A stretch of 53,593 bases of DNA from Chitinophagaceae bacterium (GCA_019747705.1 JAIEQM010000029.1:1-53593), one strand, 5' to 3'; shown: positions 43,825 to 52,787, counted from the first letter of the stretch. Made by a program: numbers and translations. Notes: a model not told the origin generated them from the sequence alone.

Positions 43825-45111
43825 TTACATATCCTCCAACGCCACGCCTTTTGTCTCTGGCATCATCTTCCACACAAACAATAATTGCAATACCATCATC
43901 ACAGCAAAGAAGCCAAAGATGTAACTGCCTCCAATTCTGTTTGCAAAAAAAGTAAACGTTTGTGAAATCAATGCTGCAAAAAACCAATGTGTTAAACAAC
44001 CGAATGAAGTGCCTGATGCACGAACAGCGTTGGGAAATATTTCTGAAAGAAATACCCATATCACTGAACCCTGACCAATAGCATGTGCTGCAATAAACAG
44101 AAAAACAAAAATGGGAACACCGCCATCAATCACTCCTGCAAATGCCAGCGACATCAATGTGAGTGAAATAATATATCCAACCGAACCGATGTACATCAAC
44201 CTTCTTCTTCCGCTGCGGTCAATCAAATACCAGCCAAGTACTGTAAATAAAAAGTTGACAATACCAATCCCTGCACTTGAAAGAAAAGCAGCATCCTTAC
44301 CAAGCCCCGCCATTTCAAACACTCTTGGTGCAAAATAGATGATGGCATTGATACCCGACAGTTGATTAAAGAAGGCTAATAAAAATGCAAGCAGCAAAGG
44401 CTTTGAAAACTTTCCTGAGAACAAAGATTCTTTTTTCGGTGTAATGGTGTTTTTAATTTCATGAATCAATTCATCTGCATTGGCGCCGCTCATTTCAAAA
44501 ACAGTTCTTGCACCTGCTTCATCATTTTTATTGAGCAGCAACCAGCGTGGGCTTTCGGGAGTAAACAACATCATCACAGAAAAAATCAAAGAAGGAATGG
44601 CAATCAATCCCAGCATATACCGCCAGTCATTTTCACCTTCAAAACCCTGTAACAAATAGTTGATGAGATAAGCCAGTAAAATACCGCTCACTACATTTAC
44701 CTGGAAAGCAATGCCCATCTTTCCCCGATGCTGCGGCGGAGCAATCTCCGAAATATAAACGGGCGCCACAACCGAAGAAGCGCCAATACTCAAACCGCCC
44801 AGAAAACGAAACGCCATAAAACTGTACACATCATTCACCAATGCACTACCAAGTGATGAAACCAAAAAAACAATGCCGATGAGGATTAATGTTTTCTTTC
44901 TTCCGAATTTATTGGCAGGAATGCCGCCTGCTGCTGCACCAAGTATGGTTCCGTACAAAGCCATGGCGATAGCAGTGCCATGCATCCAGTCGCTCAGGTT
45001 CCAGAGTTTTTGAATACGTTGCTCTGCTCCCGAAATGTTAGCCACATCCATTCCAAAGAGTAATCCTCCCAATGCAACAGTAATGGACCAGAAGATGAGT
45101 TTTTTATTCAT
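43825..45111 (-). CDS. Sugar porter family MFS transporter
   Basis: A 428-residue MFS protein of the sugar porter family with 12 helices. Typical motifs are NKFGRKKTLI (loop 2-3), PVYISEIAPPQHRGKM, PESPRWLLLN at the central loop, QLSGINAIIYFAPRVFE and DRSGRRRLMYIG (loop 8-9) and VFLSEIFPNAVRASGTS. It imports hexoses, pentoses or disaccharides by proton symport. It lies upstream of the fructokinase operon on the same strand but 388 bp away. It ends at a CCCCCT repeat. Confidence 0.95.
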   Translation of the reverse strand: MNKKLIFWSITVALGGLLFGMDVANISGAEQRIQKLWNLSDWMHGTAIAMALYGTILGAAAGGIPANKFGRKKTLILIGIVFLVSSLGSALVNDVYSFMAFRFLGGLSIGASSVVAPVYISEIAPPQHRGKMGIAFQVNVVSGILLAYLINYLLQGFEGENDWRYMLGLIAIPSLIFSVMMLFTPESPRWLLLNKNDEAGARTVFEMSGANADELIHEIKNTITPKKESLFSGKFSKPLLLAFLLAFFNQLSGINAIIYFAPRVFEMAGLGKDAAFLSSAGIGIVNFLFTVLGWYLIDRSGRRRLMYIGSVGYIISLTLMSLAFAGVIDGGVPIFVFLFIAAHAIGQGSVIWVFLSEIFPNAVRASGTSFGCLTHWFFAALISQTFTFFANRIGGSYIFGFFAVMMVLQLLFVWKMMPETKGVALEDM

Positions 45112-45159
45112 TATAAATTTTCAAGAACGATGTAAAATATAGTTTGAGTTTTCAATAAG

Positions 45160-45211
45160 CTAGGGCTGTGCTATGATGGCTTCCCCCTTGGGGGGAAGTC
45201 GGAAGGGGGCT
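45160..45211 (-). repeat. CCCCCT gene-end repeat, copy B
   Basis: Stop TAA of the SLC45-like gene is followed at once by AGCCCCCTTCCGACTTCC, with a perfect 7-bp hairpin TTCCCCC (45181-45187) and GGGGGAA (45191-45197), then a GCACAGCCC tail. Confidence 0.85.
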
Positions 45212-46957
45212 TTAATGCCCTCCACCTGCAGGCATTGCAAGTTCGTTACTGTTTATTTTTTTATTCTTTATAAGCAATGTGGCAACTGCGGCAATGAGTA
45301 AAAGAATACCTGCAAACCCAACAGCCTTACTGCTGTCATTATGTAAAAAATGTTTCATAACATAACCAAACGTAATCGTTTGTATAAACATTGGTATTAC
45401 AATCATCATGTTGATAATGCCCATATAAACTCCATAACGTTCTTTGGGAATATCGCTCATTACTATCAAGTATGGAATACCCATCATGCTGGCCCATCCT
45501 ATACCAAAACCTGTAATGGCAGGAAAGAAAAGGTATTTATTTTGAACGAATGCAAATGCAATAAACCCTGCACCTGCCATTAGCAAACAAAAGGTATGTA
45601 CCTGCCGTGGCCCGATTTTCTTAGCCAGTACCACCAATCCAAAGGCAACAAGAAAAGTAACAACGTTATACCAGAAATTCACAAGCCCGGTCCAACTCAC
45701 AGCCTGTTCATATTTTTTATCGTTTATATGTACAGCTTCAAGTGTTTGTAAGTCGCTGCCGCTTAAATGCTGCTGCATATTTAATTTACCGCTCCAGTTA
45801 TTGTAGAGCATTGTGTAAGTACTGTCAGTTTTCTTTATATCTGCAAGTTCAAGTTTGTTTTCAATCGCAAATTTTTTCAAGGCATCTTCAAACAGAGTAA
45901 ATTTTGCTTTCACTTTGCTCTCATCATCATTTAAAAGTTTCCACTCAAATGAATTTTTAGCAATTGCTTTCGAGGAATTTTGCCAGTAACAAAACAACGC
46001 ATACCACTGAAACAAATATACCAGGGCCAATAGCCACATTACCCTTGGCATTGTTTTAATGGCATCAATAATTTCAATTAACGGGCTTATAAGCAGCCGA
46101 ATACTGTTTACTGCGGAAATGTGTTTGTACCTGTTCAATAAAAATTCAAGGAAAAAAATCCAGCAAAAGAAAACAGGGAGGGTAAGAATATTAAGAATAT
46201 CAGTATTGATAAAACTGTTCAAACCCAATCGTATTAACAAAGGAACTGCTGAAAGTGCAATAATATATCCTAAAAACTGAACAAGTACCGGAGGTTTATC
46301 TGCATTGTATTCTTTAATCGCTTTGATTTCCTCATCGCTGGGTGGAATTTCAGGCGTGGTTCGCATACTCCACCAGATGGATGTAACAGAACAAACAGCG
46401 CCTAAAAAAAATGAGCCGAACACCCAGTTGGGAATGGCACCCGTTTTACCAACTATAATCATTGGAAAAATGAAGAGCGAAAGATTGGCAAGTGTTTGCC
46501 CAAAGCCTGTAAAAAAACTTTGTGCCTGAAACCCTGTGCCCTGCTGACTGCTGTCTAATTTATCAGCCACAAAAGCACGGTAAGGTTCCATTGCAGTGTT
46601 ATTTCCTGCATCCAGTATCCATAACAACCCGGCAGCCATCCATAAAGAACTGCTGAATGGAAAAAAGAATAACGCAAGACTGCACATAATAGCACCAATA
46701 AAAAAATAAGGTCTTCTTCTGCCAAATTTGGGATGCCAGGTTTTATCACTTAACGCACCAATAATCGGTTGTATAATTAAACCCGTAAGCGGGCCTGCAA
46801 GATTTAACCATGGAATTTCATCTGGCTTTGCACCCAAAAAATCATAAATCGGGTTCACGGCACTTTGCTGCAATCCAAAGCTGTACTGGATGCCAAAGAA
46901 CCCCACATTCATATTGATGATTTGGGCAAAAGAAAGACGTGGTTTGGAAGCAATCAT
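45212..46957 (-). CDS. SLC45/GPH-type MFS transporter, likely for sucrose or maltose
   Basis: A 581-residue transporter resembling the SLC45 and glycoside-pentoside-hexuronide families: [39 protein letters not shown] and [19 protein letters not shown] are typical. A long hydrophilic central loop of about 120 residues (the [12 protein letters not shown] region) is present between the two six-helix halves. SLC45 members carry sucrose or maltose with protons. It heads a minus-strand block with the sugar porter and the fructokinase-amylosucrase operon, in line with sucrose uptake. Confidence 0.88.
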   Translation of the reverse strand: MIASKPRLSFAQIINMNVGFFGIQYSFGLQQSAVNPIYDFLGAKPDEIPWLNLAGPLTGLIIQPIIGALSDKTWHPKFGRRRPYFFIGAIMCSLALFFFPFSSSLWMAAGLLWILDAGNNTAMEPYRAFVADKLDSSQQGTGFQAQSFFTGFGQTLANLSLFIFPMIIVGKTGAIPNWVFGSFFLGAVCSVTSIWWSMRTTPEIPPSDEEIKAIKEYNADKPPVLVQFLGYIIALSAVPLLIRLGLNSFINTDILNILTLPVFFCWIFFLEFLLNRYKHISAVNSIRLLISPLIEIIDAIKTMPRVMWLLALVYLFQWYALFCYWQNSSKAIAKNSFEWKLLNDDESKVKAKFTLFEDALKKFAIENKLELADIKKTDSTYTMLYNNWSGKLNMQQHLSGSDLQTLEAVHINDKKYEQAVSWTGLVNFWYNVVTFLVAFGLVVLAKKIGPRQVHTFCLLMAGAGFIAFAFVQNKYLFFPAITGFGIGWASMMGIPYLIVMSDIPKERYGVYMGIINMMIVIPMFIQTITFGYVMKHFLHNDSSKAVGFAGILLLIAAVATLLIKNKKINSNELAMPAGGGH

Positions 46958-47049
46958 GTTATGGGTTTAATATGTTTATGAATTTACCACAGCAGCGGAT
47001 GCTGCGGGTCAAGAGGGGAATTAAAAATAAGCATCTATCAAAACCAAGG

Positions 47050-47079
47050 CAAACGTTAAAAAACTTGCAATCGTTTGAT
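47050..47079. promoter_or_regulatory. Pair of CG-centred LacI-like half palindromes
   Basis: CAAACGTTAA (47050-47059) and GCAATCGTTTGA (47068-47079) lie 93-122 bp upstream of the SLC45-like gene start. Both resemble LacI-family operator cores. They are the only clear CG-centred pair in this gap, but the symmetry is imperfect. Confidence 0.3.
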
Positions 47080-47100
47080 GTTGGGAAAAGAATGTTGTTT

Positions 47101-47163
47101 CGAACGCAGTGAGAAATCTGTTGGGCTATGTGCAAATGCTCAGAAGATCCCTCACTGCGTTCG
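47101..47163 (-). repeat. CGAACGCAGTGAG inverted repeat at ABC permease end
   Basis: Arms 47101-47119 and 47145-47163 pair over 19 bases. The two mismatches become G-U pairs in minus-strand RNA. It follows the permease stop TGA by 8 bases. Related sequences occur in the repeat region at 1-346. Confidence 0.85.
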
Positions 47164-47171
47164 GCATAACA

Positions 47172-48236
47172 TCAACTCCTCACATCCAGCACATCTCTCA
47201 AACCATTGCCCAGCAAATTAAACGCCAGCACCAATAACATAATGGCAATACCCGGTGCAAGGGCCAGCATGGGATTATTGGTGATGATGAAATTGTAGTT
47301 TTCTTTAATCATCAATCCCCAGCTGGGTTGCGGAGGCTGCACACCCAGACCCAGAAAACTCAAACCTGCTTCAATAACAATAGCGCTTGCAAAATTGGAA
47401 GCAGCTATCACCAGCACAGGCCCCATAATATTGGGCAGAATATGACGGATGATGGTTCTTGCACTTGAAAAACCCATTGCTTTGGTGGCTTCAATATAGT
47501 TGAGTTCACGAATACTCAGCACCTGTCCACGTACCAAACGTGCCACATTCACCCAAAGCGTTAAACCTACGGCAATGAACACCTGCCAGTAACCTTTTCC
47601 CAAGGCAAGCGTAATGGCAAACACAAGCAATAAAGTTGGAATACTCCATACCACATTTACAAACCACATTACCACATCATCTGTTTTACCACGGAAGAAA
47701 CCTGCAATAGCGCCAAGAAAAATGCCAACAGTTAAAGAAATAAGCACGGCAATAAAACCAACACCCAAACTCACTCTTGTACCAATGAGCAGGCGGCTTA
47801 AAATATCACGGCCGAATTTATCAGTACCCAGCCAGAATGTTTTTGTAACAACCGCATCAGCGGCATTTTCTCCCTTTAGCGAAAACCGCATGGTTTCACT
47901 CACGCCTTCATCCACATATTTTTCAATCACGATACTATCACGCATGGTTTTAAAGGAAGTGATGGGAATGTATTGATACAAATCTGTTGTACCTGAAAAG
48001 AAATTTCCTGTGGTTGCAGCATTTTCTTTTTTTAGTTTGAAGAATTGTTGCTGATAGCCCGGCTTCTTTGCAGCTATTTCTACAATAATGCGGTTGGCAT
48101 CGGGTGTGTTATCAGGAGCAAGTACATAAGCAAACAAAGCAATGAATAATGCAAGCACAATAATGCACAATCCAAACACAGCGCCTTTATTGCGGCGGAG
48201 TTTTTTGAAGAAGGATTTAAAGTTTTGGTCAGGCAT
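47172..48236 (-). CDS. Solitary OppC/DppC-like ABC transporter permease
   Basis: A 354-residue permease of the peptide/nickel (OppC) family: N-terminal FFKKLRRNKGAVFGL and one helix, then the conserved TDKFGRDILSRLLIGTRVSL block, four or five further helices, the EAA loop EATKAMGFSSARTIIRHILPN and the C-terminal GNGLRDVLDVRS. Between the first helix and that block is an extra extracytoplasmic stretch of about 90 residues. No ATPase, second permease or binding protein is nearby, so it must pair with subunits elsewhere. Confidence 0.9.
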   Translation of the reverse strand: MPDQNFKSFFKKLRRNKGAVFGLCIIVLALFIALFAYVLAPDNTPDANRIIVEIAAKKPGYQQQFFKLKKENAATTGNFFSGTTDLYQYIPITSFKTMRDSIVIEKYVDEGVSETMRFSLKGENAADAVVTKTFWLGTDKFGRDILSRLLIGTRVSLGVGFIAVLISLTVGIFLGAIAGFFRGKTDDVVMWFVNVVWSIPTLLLVFAITLALGKGYWQVFIAVGLTLWVNVARLVRGQVLSIRELNYIEATKAMGFSSARTIIRHILPNIMGPVLVIAASNFASAIVIEAGLSFLGLGVQPPQPSWGLMIKENYNFIITNNPMLALAPGIAIMLLVLAFNLLGNGLRDVLDVRS

Positions 48237-48293
48237 TGGTTAAATGTAATCTGCAAAATAAAATATGTAACTATTAATTTTCATTTTCAAATA

Positions 48294-48373
48294 GCGTGGG
48301 CTGTGCTTTGGTGGCTTCCCCTTGGCGGGTAACCGAGGTACGAAGGTTACGAACACAGTTCAAGGATGGGGCT
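48294..48373 (-). repeat. CCCCCT gene-end repeat, copy C, with inner insertion
   Basis: After the GT2 stop TAA comes AGCCCC, as in copy B, and the other end keeps the GGGCTGTGC tail. About 38 extra bases lie inside, including a GTAACC/GGTTAC inverted pair near 48330-48350. Confidence 0.7.
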
Positions 48374-49501
48374 TTACTTCACCTCTCTTCCTTTCCAACT
48401 GTAATTGGAAAACTTCCCCAGCCATCCTGCCACCACCGTATAAACAATATGAAACGGCTGCATAAATGGAAACCAAAACAACAGATACCGCTTATTAAAA
48501 AATCCTGCAACAGGAATTAAAAATATCAGCTCAACAATTGTTTTAATCAACAAAGATGCCATCAACAAAATCCAAAGTGGGGGTTTGAAAAATCCAGCCA
48601 CCAGCAGCGCCAACAAAAAAACATTGAGCAAATACACCAGCAGCAGCGCCCAAAAAATCCGTTTGTCATCATACTTATCTGCCTTGCTGGCCCAGCGGAT
48701 GCGCTGACGAAAAAATTCACCAACTGTTTCAACAGGATTGGTAAGCACAATACTTTCAGCCGAATGACAATAGGCAATTTTGCCCGGAAACCGTTTATGT
48801 ATTTTATGCATCAGCAGCATATCATCACCGCTGGCAATATGGTCCACCTCTTTAAAACCATCCACAGCAGTAAATGCTTTTTTGCTGTAGCAGAGATTGG
48901 CGCCATTGCACATGCTGTGAAAACCTGCACCCACACTTGCTGCCGTAATACCCTGCAGACTTAAAAAATCCAAACTCTGAAACAGTTTGATAAATGATGA
49001 TGCTTCTTTCATGGCTACGGGTGCAGCAATAAATTCAGCTTGCTTCTTTTCAATCAACCATGCAAAATATAAAAGCCAGTTATTTGGAACAATGCAATCT
49101 GCATCTGTTGTAACGATGTAATCGCCTGTTGCTGCTTCTATTCCGGTTTCAATAGCTTTCTTTTTGTAGGAGTTGATTTTTTCTTTTACCACATCTTTCA
49201 ACTGAATCAACCGCACATTATTGAACTGCTGAACAACTGCTGTTGTAGCGTCTTCACTGAAATCATCAATCACATTTACTTCCAGTAAATGTTTTGGATA
49301 GTTCAATTGTTCAATGCTTTGTAAACAGGCAGCAATTGTTTGTTCTTCATTTCGTGCGGGAATCAAAACAGTAAAATGCACAGACGGTTTAAAAGAGGGG
49401 GGAACCTGTACCGGTTGCAACCTGCCCCACCAAAACCTGTACAGCAAAATCAATACGCAGTAAAGAAACAATAATATAATTACAGCAATAAGCCACAGCA
49501 T
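48374..49501 (-). CDS. Processive family 2 glycosyltransferase, membrane-bound
   Basis: A 375-residue GT2 from the start MLWLIAVIILLFLYCVLILL at 49501. It has an N-terminal helix, then HFTVLIPARNEEQT, VIDDFSEDAT, TDADCIVP, GDDMLLM and the QRIRWASK motif of processive enzymes, followed by three C-terminal helices. It resembles glycosyltransferases making polysaccharides or glycolipids. The open frame extends upstream to 49798 into a lipoprotein-like region; that is probably not part of this protein (see the pseudogene). Confidence 0.88.
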   Translation of the reverse strand: MLWLIAVIILLFLYCVLILLYRFWWGRLQPVQVPPSFKPSVHFTVLIPARNEEQTIAACLQSIEQLNYPKHLLEVNVIDDFSEDATTAVVQQFNNVRLIQLKDVVKEKINSYKKKAIETGIEAATGDYIVTTDADCIVPNNWLLYFAWLIEKKQAEFIAAPVAMKEASSFIKLFQSLDFLSLQGITAASVGAGFHSMCNGANLCYSKKAFTAVDGFKEVDHIASGDDMLLMHKIHKRFPGKIAYCHSAESIVLTNPVETVGEFFRQRIRWASKADKYDDKRIFWALLLVYLLNVFLLALLVAGFFKPPLWILLMASLLIKTIVELIFLIPVAGFFNKRYLLFWFPFMQPFHIVYTVVAGWLGKFSNYSWKGREVK

Positions 49502-49553
49502 GCTGCAAAATAAGAATTGTTGCTTCTTTTCCTTTATAAACTTAAAGCTGATG

Positions 49554-50147
49554 TTATGCTTTCTGAAACTGCCCCCTGCCTGAAGTAATGAATTTAATGC
49601 AAGCGGTTGACTGTTTCCTGCAATATAACGGGGCAGGTACACGCCAAACGGAAACCGCAGGTCTGTAATAGTGCCGCTCATCGTTTGGGTAGCGTTGTTA
49701 AATAATATTTGTATGGAACCGCTGAGTAAGTTGGCGCTCCGGCCCGGTAACGCTGTAAATGAACCGGGGCCAAGACCCTGTACAAAGTTGTAGCTCACTG
49801 TATTAAAAGCATTAGTGCCGCTGATGTTTGAAAGACTTCTGCCGGTAAACTTTAGCTGAACAGCGCTTGCAAAATTTATAACAGAAGTGTCATTAAAAGT
49901 TATAACAACTTCATTGCTGCCAACCGAAAAAAATGAATTGGTTTTGGAAGATGAGCGCCCACAGGTTTTGTTATTGTATCATCCACCATTTCCTGCGTTA
50001 CGCCCACCTGGCCCATAGCGATACGCATACTGTCAACCATTGTGAAAGAAACTTCTGCCGGCGGAATAACTACGGGAGCAGGGTCTTTCTTTTTTTACAT
50101 CCAAAAATAAAAATGACAAGAAAAGCGAAGAGTAGATTTCTTTTCAT
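49554..50147 (-). pseudogene. Frameshifted lipoprotein gene
   Basis: Starts at 50147 with MKRNLLFAFLVIFIFGC (a lipobox), but stops after 25 codons. A one-base gain in the A7 run after the Cys restores CKKKKDPAPVVIPPAEVSF. A second shift near a T7 run (about 49927) restores FFSVGSNEVVITFNDTS, and a third near a G5 run (about 49571) would give a stop at 49554. The remaining frame is a beta-rich domain of about 190 residues of unknown type. All three look like single-base deletions in homopolymers. This may be a true pseudogene or sequencing error. Confidence 0.65.
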
Positions 50148-50242
50148 GTGTTCATTTTTATTTTAAATTTTTGCCACAAAGTATAATCATTAAAAAATTA
50201 TCATCCCAGTTGGTGTAAAGGTGGGCTGCTAATTTTTAATGA
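50148..50242 (-). promoter_or_regulatory. Promoter/hairpin module, copy 3 (before the lipoprotein)
   Basis: On the minus strand TATACTTTGTGGC (50173-50185) lies 25 bases before ACAC-ATG. Its hairpin arms (50187-50208 and 50222-50242) are imperfect. The far arm, GCTGCTAATTTTTAATGACT, is close to that of copy 1 (21234-21253). Confidence 0.65.
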
Positions 50243-50328
50243 CTATTCATAACAATAAGTGTTTCTTTCATTCAGCAAAAAAATTACCTCCTTTTTTGTA
50301 AAAATAAAAGCCGGGGCTTAAACAAATG

Positions 50329-51150
50329 TTAATTGAAGTAACGATGCTGCAGTAATTTTACCAGCAGGTCAATATGTTTTTCCTTCAATAACTGATGGCC
50401 GCTCTTCAATATGTGCACACTTATATGCGGCTCTGCTCCTTTTTGAAATTTATACCCGTTTGCCGGTAATATCACCCTGTCATATTCGCCAAAAACCAAA
50501 TGCACCGGAATTTGATACTGAACAATATTGCTTTTTACTTTTTCCAAATTCGGACGAAACTTGCGCATGGTGGTCCAGATATGGTACAAATCATCTCTCA
50601 TCTTTTTATCATCAATATACGCATGTACAAATTTGACCACACTCATATTAATCCAGCCAAAACGTTTCAGCACATCCACCATCCATGCAAACCAAAATGG
50701 ATAACGCATTGTGTATTTGAACAAACCGTTGCCTAACCATGTTTGTGTAGCCAGCCAATACCAGAAATTCACCTTCAACCCATCGGGCGCCAGCAACACT
50801 GCTTTTTGAATATTGTTTGGAATGCGTTGCAGCAAACTCAACCCCACACGACCGCCCATGCTGTAACAAAGCAGGTGAATTTTCCTGTTTTCAAAATCAT
50901 CAATTATTTGCGTAAGCAACTGGATCATGCCTTTGGCAGGAAAGGTGAGGGTTTTGCTCCATGCTGTTTGTCCGTGCCATGGAAAATCAATGGCATAAAT
51001 GGTAAAAAAATCACCGAGATGCTTTTCCAAGAATGAAAAAGTTTCAGCTTCCTCTCCAAAACCATGCAGACAAAGCAATACATCACTTCCAATTCCTCCT
51101 TTGAGGTAAGAGAAGCCGGAATGCTCATATGTTGTAAAAAATCGCTGCAT
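50329..51150 (-). CDS. Alpha/beta hydrolase
   Basis: A 273-residue alpha/beta-fold hydrolase. Start at 51150 (MQRFFTTYEHSG) is taken. Oxyanion-hole motif LCLHGFGE, nucleophile elbow CYSMGG near residue 95, later acid in VFGEYDRV and His in KSGHQLLK complete the triad. The substrate, an ester or acyl bond, is unknown. It is divergent from the GH25 gene. Confidence 0.9.
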   Translation of the reverse strand: MQRFFTTYEHSGFSYLKGGIGSDVLLCLHGFGEEAETFSFLEKHLGDFFTIYAIDFPWHGQTAWSKTLTFPAKGMIQLLTQIIDDFENRKIHLLCYSMGGRVGLSLLQRIPNNIQKAVLLAPDGLKVNFWYWLATQTWLGNGLFKYTMRYPFWFAWMVDVLKRFGWINMSVVKFVHAYIDDKKMRDDLYHIWTTMRKFRPNLEKVKSNIVQYQIPVHLVFGEYDRVILPANGYKFQKGAEPHISVHILKSGHQLLKEKHIDLLVKLLQHRYFN

Positions 51151-51223
51151 GCTTGTTAAATCTGAAAATATTTTCAACTGCCTGCACGCAGTTGGTTTTT
51201 CAAAGATAGATTTGCAGCAGCTT

Positions 51224-51994
51224 ATGGCACGCAGTAAAAAAAAGTTTACCCGAAACCTTGTGCTCTTTCTTGCAGGATTTTTTATGGCGGGAGCTTTGGC
51301 CTTATTTGGTTACCTGTGGTGGCTGGAACGCCGGGCTGCTTCCATCCGCTATAAAGAATTTGGTATTACCATACCGGAAGGTTATTCCATTCATGGTATT
51401 GATGTGAGCCGTTATCAAAACGTAATTAACTGGGATTTGGTGAAGGGCATGAACGTGCAGGGTATTACGATTGATTTTGTTTTTGTAAAAGCTACGGAAG
51501 GCAATGGTGATGCTGATTTTTACTTTGGCCGCAACTGGAAACGTGCAAAAGAAGCAGGGCTCACCCGTGGAGCTTATCATTTTTTTCTGGCTACCAAAGA
51601 TGGAACGGTGCAGGCAAAAAATTTCATCAGCACCGTAAAATTTTCGGCAGGTGATTTGCCACCGGCAGTGGATGTGGAGCAAACTTATGGTGTAAAAAAA
51701 GAATTGCTGCAGCAGCGTTTAAAAGCATGGCTCTACGCAACAGAACTGGCCTGTGGTGTAAAGCCCATTATTTATACCAATGTTGATTTTTATAAAAAAT
51801 ACCTGGCGGGTGAATTTGATGATTACCCGTTGTGGGCAGCCCATTATTTGCAACCCGATGCTCCACGCATCAGCAGGCAATGGCATTTTTGGCAGCACAG
51901 TGAACGGGGAAAAGTGAGCGGTATTGATGCCAATGTGGACTTTAATGTTTTTAACGGCGACAGCACAGCCTTTGCCAACCTTCTTATTAAATAA
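51224..51994 (+). CDS. GH25 lysozyme, membrane-anchored
   Basis: A 256-residue muramidase. Start MARSKKKFTRNLVLFLAGFF at 51224 gives an N-terminal membrane anchor (about 10-33). The GH25 domain begins GIDVSRYQ (catalytic-site D60) and has PAVDVEQTYG (D150 and E152, the acid region), ENYTNVDFY-like IIYTNVDFY and WAAHYLQPDAP. It cleaves the beta-1,4 bond of peptidoglycan sugars at the outer face of the inner membrane. The frame opens upstream at 51149 but that part is not supported. Confidence 0.92.
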   Translation: MARSKKKFTRNLVLFLAGFFMAGALALFGYLWWLERRAASIRYKEFGITIPEGYSIHGIDVSRYQNVINWDLVKGMNVQGITIDFVFVKATEGNGDADFYFGRNWKRAKEAGLTRGAYHFFLATKDGTVQAKNFISTVKFSAGDLPPAVDVEQTYGVKKELLQQRLKAWLYATELACGVKPIIYTNVDFYKKYLAGEFDDYPLWAAHYLQPDAPRISRQWHFWQHSERGKVSGIDANVDFNVFNGDSTAFANLLIK

Positions 51995-52004
51995 ATTACA
52001 TTTG
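51971..52004 (+). promoter_or_regulatory. Promoter of the small barrel gene
   Basis: TTTG (51971-51974), 22-base spacer and TACATTTG (51997-52004), an exact match to TAnnTTTG, 23 bp before the ATG at 52028. Confidence 0.55.
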
Positions 52005-52027
52005 CAAACAATAAAAAAAACAAACGC

Positions 52028-52486
52028 ATGAAACATCTCTTAGCCCTTGTACTAATTACGGCAGCATACACCGCATCGGCACAAAACAAAACAGCCAGCA
52101 GCGAAACTTATAAAACTGCTATTGGTATTAAACTCTGGAATGGCGCCGGCGCCAACCTTAAAACATTTATTGCAGATAAGTCAGCCATAGAAGTGGTGGG
52201 ATTTTTTTACAACCGTGGCACCCGTATTACCGGTTTGTATGAGTGGCATGGCGATTTGAATACAGAAGGAAATTTAAAATGGTATGTTGGCGGTGGTGGC
52301 CACGCCACTATCTATAAAGGTTATACGGGTTTGGGGCTTGATGGGGTTCTGGGTATTGATTTTAAATTGCCCAATGCACCCCTCAACTTTGCACTGGACT
52401 GGCAGCCTGCTTTTGAACTGGGCAGTGGCAGTTTTAATGGTTTTTATGGAAACTGGGGGGGCTTTGCCATCCGTTATACCCTGTAA
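52028..52486 (+). CDS. Small outer-membrane-type beta-barrel protein
   Basis: A 152-residue protein with a signal peptide (residues 1-18, ending TASA) and then alternating beta segments (IGIKLWNGAGANLKTF, YVGGGGHATIYKG) and a terminal aromatic strand GGFAIRYTL, as in small outer-membrane barrels. No family is named. It has its own TAnnTTTG promoter and a clear terminator, so it is a single transcription unit. Confidence 0.75.
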   Translation: MKHLLALVLITAAYTASAQNKTASSETYKTAIGIKLWNGAGANLKTFIADKSAIEVVGFFYNRGTRITGLYEWHGDLNTEGNLKWYVGGGGHATIYKGYTGLGLDGVLGIDFKLPNAPLNFALDWQPAFELGSGSFNGFYGNWGGFAIRYTL

Positions 52487-52507
52487 CAAAAAAATATTCC
52501 TGAACAG

Positions 52508-52536
52508 AATGCTGCAGTAATGGCAGCATTTTTTTT
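52508..52536 (+). terminator. Rho-independent terminator of the barrel gene
   Basis: Perfect 8-bp stem AATGCTGC (52508-52515) and GCAGCATT (52523-52530), loop AGTAATG, and a run of eight T (52529-52536), 22 bp after the stop. Confidence 0.9.
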
Positions 52537-52559
52537 GCCTGTACATTTACAAAAAAAAC

Positions 52560-52787
52560 ATGAGCGGCATGGAACCCGAAGCACAGGAGTTTTTAAAACG
52601 AATTGTACAAACAGTAAGTGTGGGCATGCTCTTTCTTTTGCTGCACATGACTTTTGGTATTTATTTTAACTGGGCTTTTTTTGAGGGCACTCCCAGCACT
52701 GGCAATATCATTTATTACATTATACTGTTACTTTCGCTCACAGGCCTTATTTATTTTTATTACCGGTTGTGGAAGGGGAAATTGTAA
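52560..52787 (+). CDS. Small two-helix membrane protein, function unknown
   Basis: A 75-residue protein with two predicted transmembrane helices (about 15-37 and 50-68) separated by a short loop, and a basic end (YYRLWKGKL). No family is recognised. A TACATTTA box (52542-52549) just upstream overlaps the end of the preceding terminator. Confidence 0.65.
   Translation: MSGMEPEAQEFLKRIVQTVSVGMLFLLLHMTFGIYFNWAFFEGTPSTGNIIYYIILLLSLTGLIYFYYRLWKGKL

Noticed and set aside
35014..46957. A classic polysaccharide utilisation locus
   Set aside because: There is no SusC/SusD pair and the two glycoside hydrolases lack signal peptides.
48374..49798. GT2 protein starting at 49798 with a beta-rich N-terminal domain
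   Set aside because: The upstream part reads as the tail of a frameshifted lipoprotein, and the start at 49501 gives a normal membrane helix.
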